Shown: positions 46,601-54,570 of the stretch, piece after piece | Numbering within the stretch: position 1 is the first letter of the stretch | Layout: each line of letters opens with the position of its first letter | From: an uncultured Bacteroides sp. | GTDB taxonomy: Bacteria > Bacteroidota > Bacteroidia > Bacteroidales > Bacteroidaceae | Reading direction: 5' to 3' | NCBI GenBank assembly: GCA_900555635.1 | Contig: USLU01000004.1 | Coordinates: 84,691 to 148,690, forward strand | DNA length: 64,000 nt | Notes under the pieces: generated by a model | Database searches by the model: none | Told to the model about the DNA's origin: nothing | Seen by the model: only the letters and a program-made list of their open reading frames with translations | Position numbers and translations under genes: made by a program

Positions 46601-47582
46601 AGTTCACTCCACCAAAGTAAGACCCTATCCAGATGCCATTTTCCTTATCACGGCAAAGTGAATATATGGCATTATCCGACAATGCGTATGAGTCATCCTG
46701 ATTAGGAACGGTAAGATGGGTAACTTTGTCATTTGTCAAGTTATAAATATATAACCCGGACTCTGTACCCACCCACAATTCATCATCCGATTTGAATTGC
46801 AAAGCACGCACATAGGTTTCCAGCAAGCGGCGTGTTTTGCCGGTGGTAAGGTTTACCTCGGTCAATCCATTGACCGAAGCTATATAAATACAATTATGCG
46901 GGCCATTGACTTGCCAGTTAATAATATCCCCTTTAAATATCTCATTCCCGTTGGCATCTTTAAAAGGTTGCAAGGGTGTTTTAAAGTTATCTTTTGTACA
47001 ATATAAATTGTCGGCATACAAAGCCAGCCAACAAGTGCTTCCGTTCAGCCAAAAACGGGTGACGTTAGCCAAGCCTGAGTCGTGCAGGTAATTCAGCAAT
47101 TTCCGTTCTCCATACTTGTAGCAAAACAGACCTTGATTTTCGACTGATATCCAAATATTACCCTTTTCATCGCTACTAATCATAGTAACGAAGTCCCTGA
47201 TACGTATTCCTCCGTCGCTGGTCTGATTGAAAGCTGTGAAAAAGTCTTGCACCGGATTATAAATAAAAACGCCTCCATCGGTTCCTATCCAGATATTACC
47301 TTCACGGTCTTCATAAAGGGCAGTGATGAAGTTCTTACCTAAGCCTGAATTTTCTTTTTTATATATCCGGAAAGACGTTCCGTCATAACGATTCAGCCCA
47401 TCCTTTGTCCCGAACCACATAAAGCCATTCTTATCTTGCAAAATCTGATACACAGTGTTTTGTGAAAGTCCATTACGTATATCGAGTGTCCTGAAATAGT
47501 AGTGAACATTGTTTTGTGCATGCAGAGGCAGTACCATCAGCAGGCAGAGAGATAAAAAAAGCTTTACGGTTGTTTGTCTCAT
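43629..47582 (-). CDS. Hybrid two-component system (HTCS) sensor-regulator (PUL 2 or PUL 3)
   Basis: A 1317-residue single-chain sensor kinase, receiver and regulator. In order: signal peptide (MRQTTVKLFLSLCLLMVLPLHA); periplasmic double propeller with repeats such as GFMWFGTKDGLNRYDG and GNIWIGTDGGVFIYN; Y_Y_Y domain; membrane helix near residue 774; histidine kinase with NVAHEIRTPLTLIKSP (His near 827) and GTGIGLALARSLAELH; receiver with LIISDIMMPEMDG (Asp near 1118); C-terminal AraC-type helix-turn-helix (INEVCYMTGFNTPSYFTKCF). It lies between the PUL 2 susC and the PUL 3 GH2 gene, so it could serve either; adjacency favours PUL 2. Confidence 0.95.
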   Translation of the reverse strand: MRQTTVKLFLSLCLLMVLPLHAQNNVHYYFRTLDIRNGLSQNTVYQILQDKNGFMWFGTKDGLNRYDGTSFRIYKKENSGLGKNFITALYEDREGNIWIGTDGGVFIYNPVQDFFTAFNQTSDGGIRIRDFVTMISSDEKGNIWISVENQGLFCYKYGERKLLNYLHDSGLANVTRFWLNGSTCWLALYADNLYCTKDNFKTPLQPFKDANGNEIFKGDIINWQVNGPHNCIYIASVNGLTEVNLTTGKTRRLLETYVRALQFKSDDELWVGTESGLYIYNLTNDKVTHLTVPNQDDSYALSDNAIYSLCRDKENGIWIGSYFGGVNYYPHQWTYFEKFYPRDDLRQLGRRVREICESNDGTLWVGTEDKGLFNYNPETGKIEPFEHPSIYKNVHGLCLDGDDLWVGTFSGGLNRINLHTKQVKHYTKGDNQNSMTANDAFTICRTTTGDVWIGTTSGLLKYNRSTDDFTRIPQLKNMFTYNILEDFNGNLWFATFSNGVFCYNVSTKQWRNYLSNEKDSTSISYNKVISIYEDSKKRLWFMTLGEGFCRYNQETDSFVRYDMSKGFPSNTIYKMVEDKQGNLWITTNYGLVCFNPDTDSKHVYTTANGLLSNQFNFQSGYRDKKGRIYLGSINGFIVFDPETFVENTFLPPVVITDFYLFNKRLSVGSPASPLEKSITYSNQIELDANQNSFSLQVAALSYQAPEMNRLEYKLEGYDREWYAVGRNSMINYSNLPYGSYTLRIKGSNSDGKWNEKERVLDIRIRPPFYLSTWAYVVYVVLALCSLAAIIHFFRRRTQLKHQQTMEKFEREKERELYTAKIDFFTNVAHEIRTPLTLIKSPLENVLTSKSVSDDIRDDLEIMDMNTNRLLDLVNQLLDFRKTETQGFKLDFVEYDVSDILQNTYKRFKPLARQKGLELTIDYPENLYALVDKEGLTKIFSNMLTNAIKYSETYIHIKLYVKEEKIMFSVCNDGHVVPVEMREEIFKPFIQYKGGVLSAVSGTGIGLALARSLAELHEGTLCMDDSTENNCFLLSLPLKHVQTAKIEQQEQVISEESTAKRIAETVSKQCRYTLLVVEDSLEMQSFVVKQLSSEYQVLTAMNGVEALKILEEQTVHLIISDIMMPEMDGLELCEHLKSELDYSHIPIILLTAKTTLQAKIEGMKLGADVYIEKPFSVEYLRVCVSNLLSNREKLRVSFAHSPFVQTNTMAMTKADESFLKTLKEIVVENMQNPDFCLDDMASLLNMSRSSLNRKIKGILDMTPNDYIRLERLKKAAELLNEGECKINEVCYMTGFNTPSYFTKCFQKQFGILPKDFVK

Positions 47583-47691
47583 AATTCCAGTTTATTATAA
47601 TCAGCGTGCTAATATAGCAGAATTATCGGGCTTCTCCCAAAAAGTATCCGTACATCTTGCCCTTAACCATATGAGGGTTCAAAAGTACTTT

Positions 47692-47762
47692 TCACCACAG
47701 ATTACACAGATTATCGCAGATTATATATACTGATAATCAATAATCTGTGTAATCTGTGGTGA
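47692..47762. repeat. Long perfect inverted repeat between GH2 and HTCS genes
   Basis: Perfect 23-bp arms at 47692-47714 and 47740-47762 surround a 25-nt centre that itself pairs further (GATTAT/ATAATC). The left arm contains ACAGATTA repeated about every 9-10 bp. It lies downstream of the GH2 gene and probably ends its transcript, although there is no T-run. Confidence 0.8.
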
Positions 47763-47794
47763 GTTATGACACATCCTCATGCGGGATGTTCATA

Positions 47795-49606
47795 TTACTT
47801 CAGCGAATTACAGATGCGTGTATTCACCTCTTTAACACGTTGTTCATCCAACTTTATCACTTTGCGGTCGTAAGTAATCAGACCATTTACTTCTACCTCC
47901 ACATCCGTAGTTTGGGTATAAACGGCAGCAGAGAAACCTCGGGCTATCATATCATACAGCATATCGGCATATTTCACGTATTCATCCGTAGTCTCTTTGG
48001 AAGAGTTGAATTGTACATATCCCCAATTGCGATTCGGTTCCCAAAGATGATCCTTCAATACAAGGCCGATTCCTCCGTATTCACCGAGAACTGTTGCACG
48101 TTGAGCGTCGTATAGATACATCTCGGGTTGCGGATAATTATGAAGATCGAGCATATCGCCACAAGTATAATGATTGCCGCCACTTGCCGGATTTACCAAA
48201 CGGGTGGGATCATATTGCTTCGTCCATTCTGCTATTTCGGGAGTTTTGAACTGTCCCCATGCCTCGTTAAACGGAACCCATGTACCGATACAAGGATAAG
48301 AATACAGACAATCCATGATTTCCTTCCATTCCTTACGATAATGAGCTTCTGACTCGGCAGAGCGTTTTAGTTCAATTCCATCGAAGTATTTACGGTTTTG
48401 CCATTGCGGATTATGATCGCCGCTAGGCATATCTTGCCATACGATAATTCCAAGTTGGTCGCAATGTGTATACCAGCGTGCAGGTTCCACTTTGATGTGC
48501 TTGCGAATCATATTGAAACCGAAGTCTTTCGTCTTCTGAATGTCATACAGCAGCGCTGCATCGGTAGGAGCAGTATATAAACCGTCGGGCCACCAGCCTT
48601 GGTCGAGCGGGCCAAATTGGAACAAAGCCTTGTTATTCAGTTCCAGTCGTACAATACCGTTTGCATCACGACGTGTAGAATACTTACGCATAGCGGCATA
48701 GCTACTTACCTTATCTACTATCTTATCACCGCTTTTCAAAGTTACTTTCAGCGTATAGAGGAAAGGAGACTCCGGACTCCACAGCTTAGTACCTTCGGGC
48801 ATGGATATTTCCACAGGTTCTGCATGAATGCTCTTGCCGGAAGCTACCAGTTGGGTACCGTCGTATACATTTACTTCAACAATGTCCGAAGGAGAGTTTA
48901 CGTTCAGTTCCGCTTTAACAGTCAACAGTCTATTGTCAACATCAGGGGTAATGCGAAGATTATTGATATGGTTTTGTGATACAGGTTCCAACCATACTGT
49001 TTGCCAGATACCGGTAACCGGTGTATACCAGATACCTTCAGGGTTACTTACTTGTTTGCCTCTTGGTTGAGGACCTTTATCAGTCGGGTCCCAAACCTTT
49101 ACAACCAAACGGTTATTTCCTTTTATTAATGCAGGAGTTATATCAAAAGAAAATGGAGTAAATCCTCCGGTGTGGCTTCCCACTTTAATATCATTCACCC
49201 ATACATCGGTTTTCCAGTCCACAGCGCCAAAATGCAGCAGGATTTGTTTTCCTCGCCAAGCAGCAGGTACGTCAAAACTTCGTTGATATACCAATTCTTG
49301 CTTCTCACCTACATTCTTTCCTACACCGGATAAAGAAGATTCAACAGCAAAAGGCACAAGAATCTTTCCTTCAAAAGTATCAGGAATACGTTCACCTTTA
49401 CCTATAATAGCATAGTCCCACAGGCCATTTAGATTCTTCCAATCGTTACGTTCCATAATCGGTCGAGGATATTCGGGCAATACATTGGAAGGATTAATTT
49501 GAGATGCCCATTCGGTTTTAATTTTGTCGCCCACCGGTTGCCATTGTGCAGAGCTTCCGATAGCAAATAACGCCATCAATGACGATAAGATAATTGCTTT
49601 CCGCAT
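47795..49606 (-). CDS. GH2 family glycoside hydrolase, secreted
   Basis: A 603-residue enzyme with a signal peptide (MRKAIILSSLMALFAIGSSA). It has the GH2 order: sugar-binding jelly roll (NDWKNLNGLWDYAI, VYQRSFDVPAAWRGKQILLH, AVDWKTDVWVNDIKVGSHTG), an immunoglobulin-like domain, and a TIM barrel. The retaining pair is expected at WVPFNEAWGQF (acid/base Glu near residue 447) and VLGEYGGIG (nucleophile Glu near 508). GH2 contains beta-galactosidases, beta-glucuronidases, beta-mannosidases and others; the specificity cannot be read here. It is downstream of the PUL 3 susC/susD pair but has its own -7 box (49638-49645). Confidence 0.92.
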   Translation of the reverse strand: MRKAIILSSLMALFAIGSSAQWQPVGDKIKTEWASQINPSNVLPEYPRPIMERNDWKNLNGLWDYAIIGKGERIPDTFEGKILVPFAVESSLSGVGKNVGEKQELVYQRSFDVPAAWRGKQILLHFGAVDWKTDVWVNDIKVGSHTGGFTPFSFDITPALIKGNNRLVVKVWDPTDKGPQPRGKQVSNPEGIWYTPVTGIWQTVWLEPVSQNHINNLRITPDVDNRLLTVKAELNVNSPSDIVEVNVYDGTQLVASGKSIHAEPVEISMPEGTKLWSPESPFLYTLKVTLKSGDKIVDKVSSYAAMRKYSTRRDANGIVRLELNNKALFQFGPLDQGWWPDGLYTAPTDAALLYDIQKTKDFGFNMIRKHIKVEPARWYTHCDQLGIIVWQDMPSGDHNPQWQNRKYFDGIELKRSAESEAHYRKEWKEIMDCLYSYPCIGTWVPFNEAWGQFKTPEIAEWTKQYDPTRLVNPASGGNHYTCGDMLDLHNYPQPEMYLYDAQRATVLGEYGGIGLVLKDHLWEPNRNWGYVQFNSSKETTDEYVKYADMLYDMIARGFSAAVYTQTTDVEVEVNGLITYDRKVIKLDEQRVKEVNTRICNSLK

Positions 49607-49637
49607 AGTATTAATAATTTATTGATTTCTACGGAAG

Positions 49638-49645
49638 CAAAGATA
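49638..49645 (-). promoter_or_regulatory. Candidate -7 box (TATCTTTG) for the GH2 gene
   Basis: The minus strand reads TATCTTTG, matching TAnnTTTG, 32 bp before the ATG at 49606. Together with the hairpin at 49710-49742 it suggests the GH2 gene can be transcribed apart from susC/susD. Confidence 0.45.
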
Positions 49646-49709
49646 AGCCGATCGGGGAAAATTTAATAGAATAATATAATCAATAAATAGCACTTATAGC
49701 CCAGAGCAC

Positions 49710-49742
49710 AAAATGGAAAGTGGAATTTCCACTTTCCATTTT
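49710..49742 (-). terminator. Palindromic hairpin after the PUL 3 susD gene
   Basis: Sixteen-bp perfect arms (AAAATGGAAAGTGGAA and its complement) are separated by a single base, 7 bp after the SusD stop at 49749. The minus-strand arm ends TTTT. Probable terminator or attenuator before the GH2 gene. Confidence 0.75.
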
Positions 49743-49748
49743 CAACTT

Positions 49749-51242
49749 TTACTTGTATCCTTCGTTTTGCTGACTCTTCAATGCCGGATTCGCATTGATT
49801 TCGTCCTGAGAGATGGGAAGTACAATCTTTCCATAGGTACGGTCAATTGTTTTTTCACGATGGCTTACCGGCACATCTTGAAAATCATCGTTGAATTCGA
49901 TGGTTTTGTTCATTCTCATCATATCGAAGAAACGCTGCCCTTCACCGAATAGTTCCTTGCTACGCTCATCCAGAATCATATCATCTGTAATAGTGGTAGC
50001 AGTAGCAGGCTCCAGTTGAGGTGCACGTTTACGAATTTCATTCAAGTACCCTGCGGCAACAGCAGCTCCGGCATCCGGCTTGGTAGAGTGCAAAGCAGCT
50101 TCGGCAGCTATCAGATAGAGTTCGGAAAGGCGGATAATTTTAATATTAACAGCCGTATTGGTCGCTTTGCCGTCACCCGGCAAACTGGTACCACCCATAT
50201 ACTTATAGCAGGCACCTTTACGCTCAACTTTGTTATCGACCCAGTATTCATCATTATCCATTATTCCCCAGCGTACATCTTTTTCATCCTCTCCCAAACG
50301 GTTCAGATAGTAATCACTGGCTAGGAACCATCCCATCGCATTCTTTACCTGCTTATAACGCATCAGATAGAAACCAAGGGAAGAAGTACCCAAGTCAGAT
50401 TCTTCCGTAGTGATGCCCAGTTCAAAGATAGATTCGGAACCAAATTGCTTGCTCCAGGATATTACCCATTCTTCGGGCTTATAGAGGCTATATTCTCCAC
50501 TTTCTATTATTTCCTTAGCTGCACTCAGTGCGCCGTCATAATCTTCCATGTATAGCTTTACACGGGCTTGCAAAGCTATATTCGCATAATATCCTACATA
50601 CCCATTCTGCCGCGATTTACTCTCTGACAAGAAAGTGGCACCGTCCGACAAGTCTTGTAATATCTGACGATAGTTTTCTTCGACTGTGGCACGCGTAGGC
50701 TGCGCTTCAATAGTCAGCGGTTCGGTGATGTTAGGAACGCCGTAGGAAGTCTTGTTATAATTGTAAGGAAGTCCATATAGGCGCACCAAGTCAAAATAGA
50801 ACAATGCACGCAGAGTCAAAGCTTGTCCTTTGGCCGATGTAAAATCTTCTATACTCCCCTCCTCTTCTTGCTTTTTAATGTTGTTCAACAACGAATTCAC
50901 CTGCAAGATGCAATAATAGCCCCGACTCCAAAAACCGGAATAACTACCGCTATTGGGTGTATGATTGAAAGTATAGAACGCATCCAGTCCGCGACCGGCA
51001 GAATAAATAGTCAGATCACCTCCTTTGGCATCTCCATACATAAATAGATTTCTACCATAATAAGAAGATGAAGTCATTGCGCTCATCACGCCGTTAATGG
51101 CCACCTGAGCGTCGGCTGCAGTAACAATAGCCCCTTCGGCATTCCCCGAATTGCCGGGTTGCATATCCAGAAAACCGTCACACGAAATAAATGTAAGAGC
51201 ACTCAACAGTGCAGACATCCACAAATAATATATCTTTTTCAT
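49749..51242 (-). CDS. SusD family outer-membrane glycan-binding lipoprotein (PUL 3)
   Basis: A 497-residue surface lipoprotein with the signal MKKIYYLWMSALLSALTFISC and mature start DGFLDMQPGNSGNAEGAIVT. Helical segments include GQALTLRALFYFDLVRLYG, and the C-terminal SusD motif is ERSKELFGEGQRFFDMMRMN followed by GKIVLPISQDEINANPAL. It pairs with the SusC encoded 19 bp upstream. The sequence resembles the SusD-like group with a shortened ending. The ligand is unknown. Confidence 0.95.
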   Translation of the reverse strand: MKKIYYLWMSALLSALTFISCDGFLDMQPGNSGNAEGAIVTAADAQVAINGVMSAMTSSSYYGRNLFMYGDAKGGDLTIYSAGRGLDAFYTFNHTPNSGSYSGFWSRGYYCILQVNSLLNNIKKQEEEGSIEDFTSAKGQALTLRALFYFDLVRLYGLPYNYNKTSYGVPNITEPLTIEAQPTRATVEENYRQILQDLSDGATFLSESKSRQNGYVGYYANIALQARVKLYMEDYDGALSAAKEIIESGEYSLYKPEEWVISWSKQFGSESIFELGITTEESDLGTSSLGFYLMRYKQVKNAMGWFLASDYYLNRLGEDEKDVRWGIMDNDEYWVDNKVERKGACYKYMGGTSLPGDGKATNTAVNIKIIRLSELYLIAAEAALHSTKPDAGAAVAAGYLNEIRKRAPQLEPATATTITDDMILDERSKELFGEGQRFFDMMRMNKTIEFNDDFQDVPVSHREKTIDRTYGKIVLPISQDEINANPALKSQQNEGYK

Positions 51243-51261
51243 TGTATTTTCCTCCTATTCA

Positions 51262-54200
51262 TTAGAATTTCAACTCAACACCCAGCACAAATGTCTTACC
51301 GATAGGCGTTTCCCAGCCACGTGTACCATATTCACTCACTTCCGGGTCAGCTTCTTTGTATTTGGCTATTGTCCAAAGGTTACCGGCATTGAAGAAGAAG
51401 CGGGCATTCTCAATGAAAGCCTTACGTATCAATGCTTTAGGCAGTGTGTAAGCTAAAGTAAGACTCTTCAACCGCAAGTAGCTGGCATCAAACAGGTGGC
51501 GACTGCTATATTGCTGAGGGTCAGTCAAGTCAAGCCCTTCTATGCGAGGTTGCGAACCACTTGTGTTCTCAGGAGTCCAAAGGTTATCGTAATAACTCTT
51601 GGCACGTATACGCTCCCAATAGTAACCGTCGTCAGCAACATCCATATAAGCACCATCGTACAGATCACCACCGATTTTATAAGTAAACCCTAAAGAGAGG
51701 GCTATCCCTTTATAGGAGACGGAAGTATTGATACCGCCATAAACTTTAGGAATGGCATTGCCGATAACTGAGAAATTAGCATTGTCATAATCGTAAGTTG
51801 CTCCCCGTCCGTTATACTCAAAATCTCCTGCTTTAGCGTCTTTCGGATCATTTACATAATAGACGTTTTTACCGTTAGATTTATCTACACCTGCCCATTC
51901 ATAGCCATAGAAGGCGAGCGTGGATTCTCCTTCACGATATACATACTGCGCACGACTATCGCTACTGGTAGGATCGTACCAGATAATGTCAGCACCTCCA
52001 TACAGTTCTTTCACTTCCGAACGAAGGAAGGTCGCGTTGACACCGGCACTCCACAGCCAACCGTCACGATCAATGATATCACCATTCAACTCAACTTCCA
52101 AACCATGATTATTAATACAACCTACATTCTGTAAGGTAGATGAAAAACCGGTAACTGTTGAAATAGGCACATCTTGCAGCAGGTTCTTGGAATTACGGTT
52201 GAAATATTCCACCGTACCACGCAACCGTTGCCCCCAAAAGCCAAAATCGATGCCGATGTTAGTATTGTAGCTAGTCTCCCAGGTGAGCTTGCTATTGGCT
52301 ACCGTTGTAATGGTTCCACCGGGATTACCCATATATTTGTTAGTATAGCTTATCAAACTCATATAACCGTAATTATCCGAAGGCAATGTACCGTTAACAC
52401 CGTATGAAGCACGTATACGTAAATTACTCAAGAAAGAGATGTCTTTCATAAATCCTTCTTTCATGATATTCCATGCGCCTGCCACTGACCAAAAGTTACC
52501 CCACCGTTCCTCTTTACTGAGGCGTGAAGACCCGTCACGGCGGTAGGAACCCGAGATGAAATAACGCTCATCATAATTATAATCGAGTTTGGAGAGTACC
52601 GATACCATTGAATTTCCCCAAGAGTAACCGGCAGAAGTCTGTGTGCCGGCGGTAGATACCGTATGAATTGTACTTGTTGCAAGGTTGCTTCCGGTGGCAC
52701 GCACATAGTCGGTCTTATTCTTTTCGGCTTCAAAACCCAGCATGGCGCCTAATGTATGCTTGTCAAAGTTCCCCGTATAGTTGGCAGTGGTAGAAGAAAC
52801 CATCTTTTCGTAAGTAGTACGGAACTCGCTTACGTTTCCATTGTCGGCCGAACCATTAAAGTGATTGGCACTGTAATAGATATGATCTTTTACCGCTGTA
52901 TTATCATAAGAGTAGATAGAACGGACATCCAGTCCCGGCATCAAATGCAAAGTCAAGGTTTCGGCAGCCATAATCTTGAGGCTGGTAGAAGCATTTTCCC
53001 ATTCATTATCATAGTAGACGCCGTTATAAGCATAGCTGCCGTAACGTTCGGTCCAAGGCTTGCCGGTTTTGTAATCAGTGGGCCAATAAAGTCCCCACAA
53101 AAGGTTACGGGTTTGCATAAAGTAGTTACTGCCCGTATTGCGGGTGTCATTATAACCGCTTTTCTTTGTACGGGCAAGATTTGCATTGGTAGTAAGTTCC
53201 AGAAATTTGCCAACCTTTTGAGTCAAATTCAGGCGCCCCGAAACACGGTCGAAGCTGTTCTTCTTCAAACGTCCTTCATCCTTGGTATACGACAAAGAAG
53301 TATAGTAGTTGGTATTCTGCGTGGCACCGCTCACAGACATATCGTATGTTTGATAAACTGCCGTACGGAAGTATGCTTTATCCCAATCGTAATACTTGCC
53401 GCCGCGACCGGAATTGTCATATTCAAGGATACTCACATTTTCATAAGCACCCGTACCGTTCGTAGTGAACTGATAACCATGTTGATTGAAACGATTATTC
53501 AACTGCCCCAAAGCATACGCACTCGCCTCCGCATCTGTTTCTCCCTTACCGGCTGTACGGTAGTCATGAAATACGCTATAAAGCATATTCACGTTTTCCT
53601 GCACACCGGCTGCTTCGTAATTGTCCGTCGCCCAGCAAGGAGTAAAACCTACTTCGGCTTTCAAAGTAACTACCGGCTTTCCAACCTGTCCCTTTTTAGT
53701 AGTAATCAAGATAACGCCGTTTGCCGCACGCGAACCGTAGAGTGAAGATGCCGCCGCGTCCTTCAAAACCGAGATTGATTCAATATCTTCCGGATTCAAC
53801 GTATTCATAATGTTATTGGTAGAATAAAGCTCACCGCTCATTTGTCCGGTATTTCCTGAAGAAACCGGTACGCCATCTACCACGTACAAAGGTTCATTAC
53901 CTGCATTCATCGAACCGATACCCCGAATACGGATAGCCGGTGCTGAACCTGCCTGACCGGAATTATTGGTCAGTTGAAGCCCGGCAACCTTTCCATTCAG
54001 CGCATTCTCAAAGCTGGTAGTTGGAATATCCTTCAAAGCATCTGCTTTCACCAGAGAGGCAGAACCGGCATAACTGCTTTTCTTGGCAGTACCATAGGCC
54101 ACCACCATTACTTCGTCCAGCAGTTCAGAGTCCGATTTCAATAGAACTTTCACATCCGGTTTAATAGGAATTTCTTGCTTACGCATACCTACAAAAGAGA

Positions 54201-54426
54201 TCACCAATGTGTTCGCCTCGCTCGGCACATTCAAGATAGTGAATTTTCCTTCGATATCGGTCACCGCTCCCAGCGTTGTACCCTTTACCAATACCGATGC
54301 TCCAATAATGGGCTCATTGTTGTCCTCGGCAAATACTATTCCCGAGACTTTTGATGTTTGAGCCATCGCCTTGCCCGCCCCAATAAACAGACAGATGACG
54401 AATAATAAGAAGAACTTTTTTCTCAT
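51262..54426 (-). CDS. SusC family TonB-dependent outer-membrane transporter (PUL 3)
   Basis: A 1054-residue importer. Signal peptide MRKKFFLLFVICLFIGAGKA; carboxypeptidase-regulatory-like domain (KVSGIVFAEDNNEPIIGASV, GAVTDIEGKFTI); TonB-box region DEVMVVAYGTAKKSSYAGSA; plug (GKVAGLQLTNNSGQAGSAPA, NEPLYVVDGVPV); then a long barrel ending GKTFVLGVELKF. It is the first gene of PUL 3 and has a -7 box 56 bp before its start. No HTCS or sigma/anti-sigma pair lies directly upstream. Confidence 0.96.
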   Translation of the reverse strand: MRKKFFLLFVICLFIGAGKAMAQTSKVSGIVFAEDNNEPIIGASVLVKGTTLGAVTDIEGKFTILNVPSEANTLVISFVGMRKQEIPIKPDVKVLLKSDSELLDEVMVVAYGTAKKSSYAGSASLVKADALKDIPTTSFENALNGKVAGLQLTNNSGQAGSAPAIRIRGIGSMNAGNEPLYVVDGVPVSSGNTGQMSGELYSTNNIMNTLNPEDIESISVLKDAAASSLYGSRAANGVILITTKKGQVGKPVVTLKAEVGFTPCWATDNYEAAGVQENVNMLYSVFHDYRTAGKGETDAEASAYALGQLNNRFNQHGYQFTTNGTGAYENVSILEYDNSGRGGKYYDWDKAYFRTAVYQTYDMSVSGATQNTNYYTSLSYTKDEGRLKKNSFDRVSGRLNLTQKVGKFLELTTNANLARTKKSGYNDTRNTGSNYFMQTRNLLWGLYWPTDYKTGKPWTERYGSYAYNGVYYDNEWENASTSLKIMAAETLTLHLMPGLDVRSIYSYDNTAVKDHIYYSANHFNGSADNGNVSEFRTTYEKMVSSTTANYTGNFDKHTLGAMLGFEAEKNKTDYVRATGSNLATSTIHTVSTAGTQTSAGYSWGNSMVSVLSKLDYNYDERYFISGSYRRDGSSRLSKEERWGNFWSVAGAWNIMKEGFMKDISFLSNLRIRASYGVNGTLPSDNYGYMSLISYTNKYMGNPGGTITTVANSKLTWETSYNTNIGIDFGFWGQRLRGTVEYFNRNSKNLLQDVPISTVTGFSSTLQNVGCINNHGLEVELNGDIIDRDGWLWSAGVNATFLRSEVKELYGGADIIWYDPTSSDSRAQYVYREGESTLAFYGYEWAGVDKSNGKNVYYVNDPKDAKAGDFEYNGRGATYDYDNANFSVIGNAIPKVYGGINTSVSYKGIALSLGFTYKIGGDLYDGAYMDVADDGYYWERIRAKSYYDNLWTPENTSGSQPRIEGLDLTDPQQYSSRHLFDASYLRLKSLTLAYTLPKALIRKAFIENARFFFNAGNLWTIAKYKEADPEVSEYGTRGWETPIGKTFVLGVELKF

Positions 54427-54481
54427 ACCTTCTTCATCTTAAAATTAATCAATCAAAACAGTTTTTAATATTCAATCGCTA

Positions 54482-54489
54482 CAAAAGTA
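54482..54489 (-). promoter_or_regulatory. Candidate -7 box (TACTTTTG) for the PUL 3 operon
   Basis: The minus strand reads TACTTTTG, matching TAnnTTTG, 56 bp before the susC ATG at 54426. Confidence 0.5.
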
Positions 54490-54570
54490 GGGATCTTTTT
54501 CAAAAAGAAAAGGAATATCAAACAGAAAGTTTCATTTTGATTGAAATTTAAGCTAACTGAAAGAAATAAG

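Noticed and set aside
52756..53745. A 329-codon plus-strand open frame opposite PUL 3 susC
   Set aside because: Antisense shadow of the SusC barrel region, with no signal peptide, motif or promoter.
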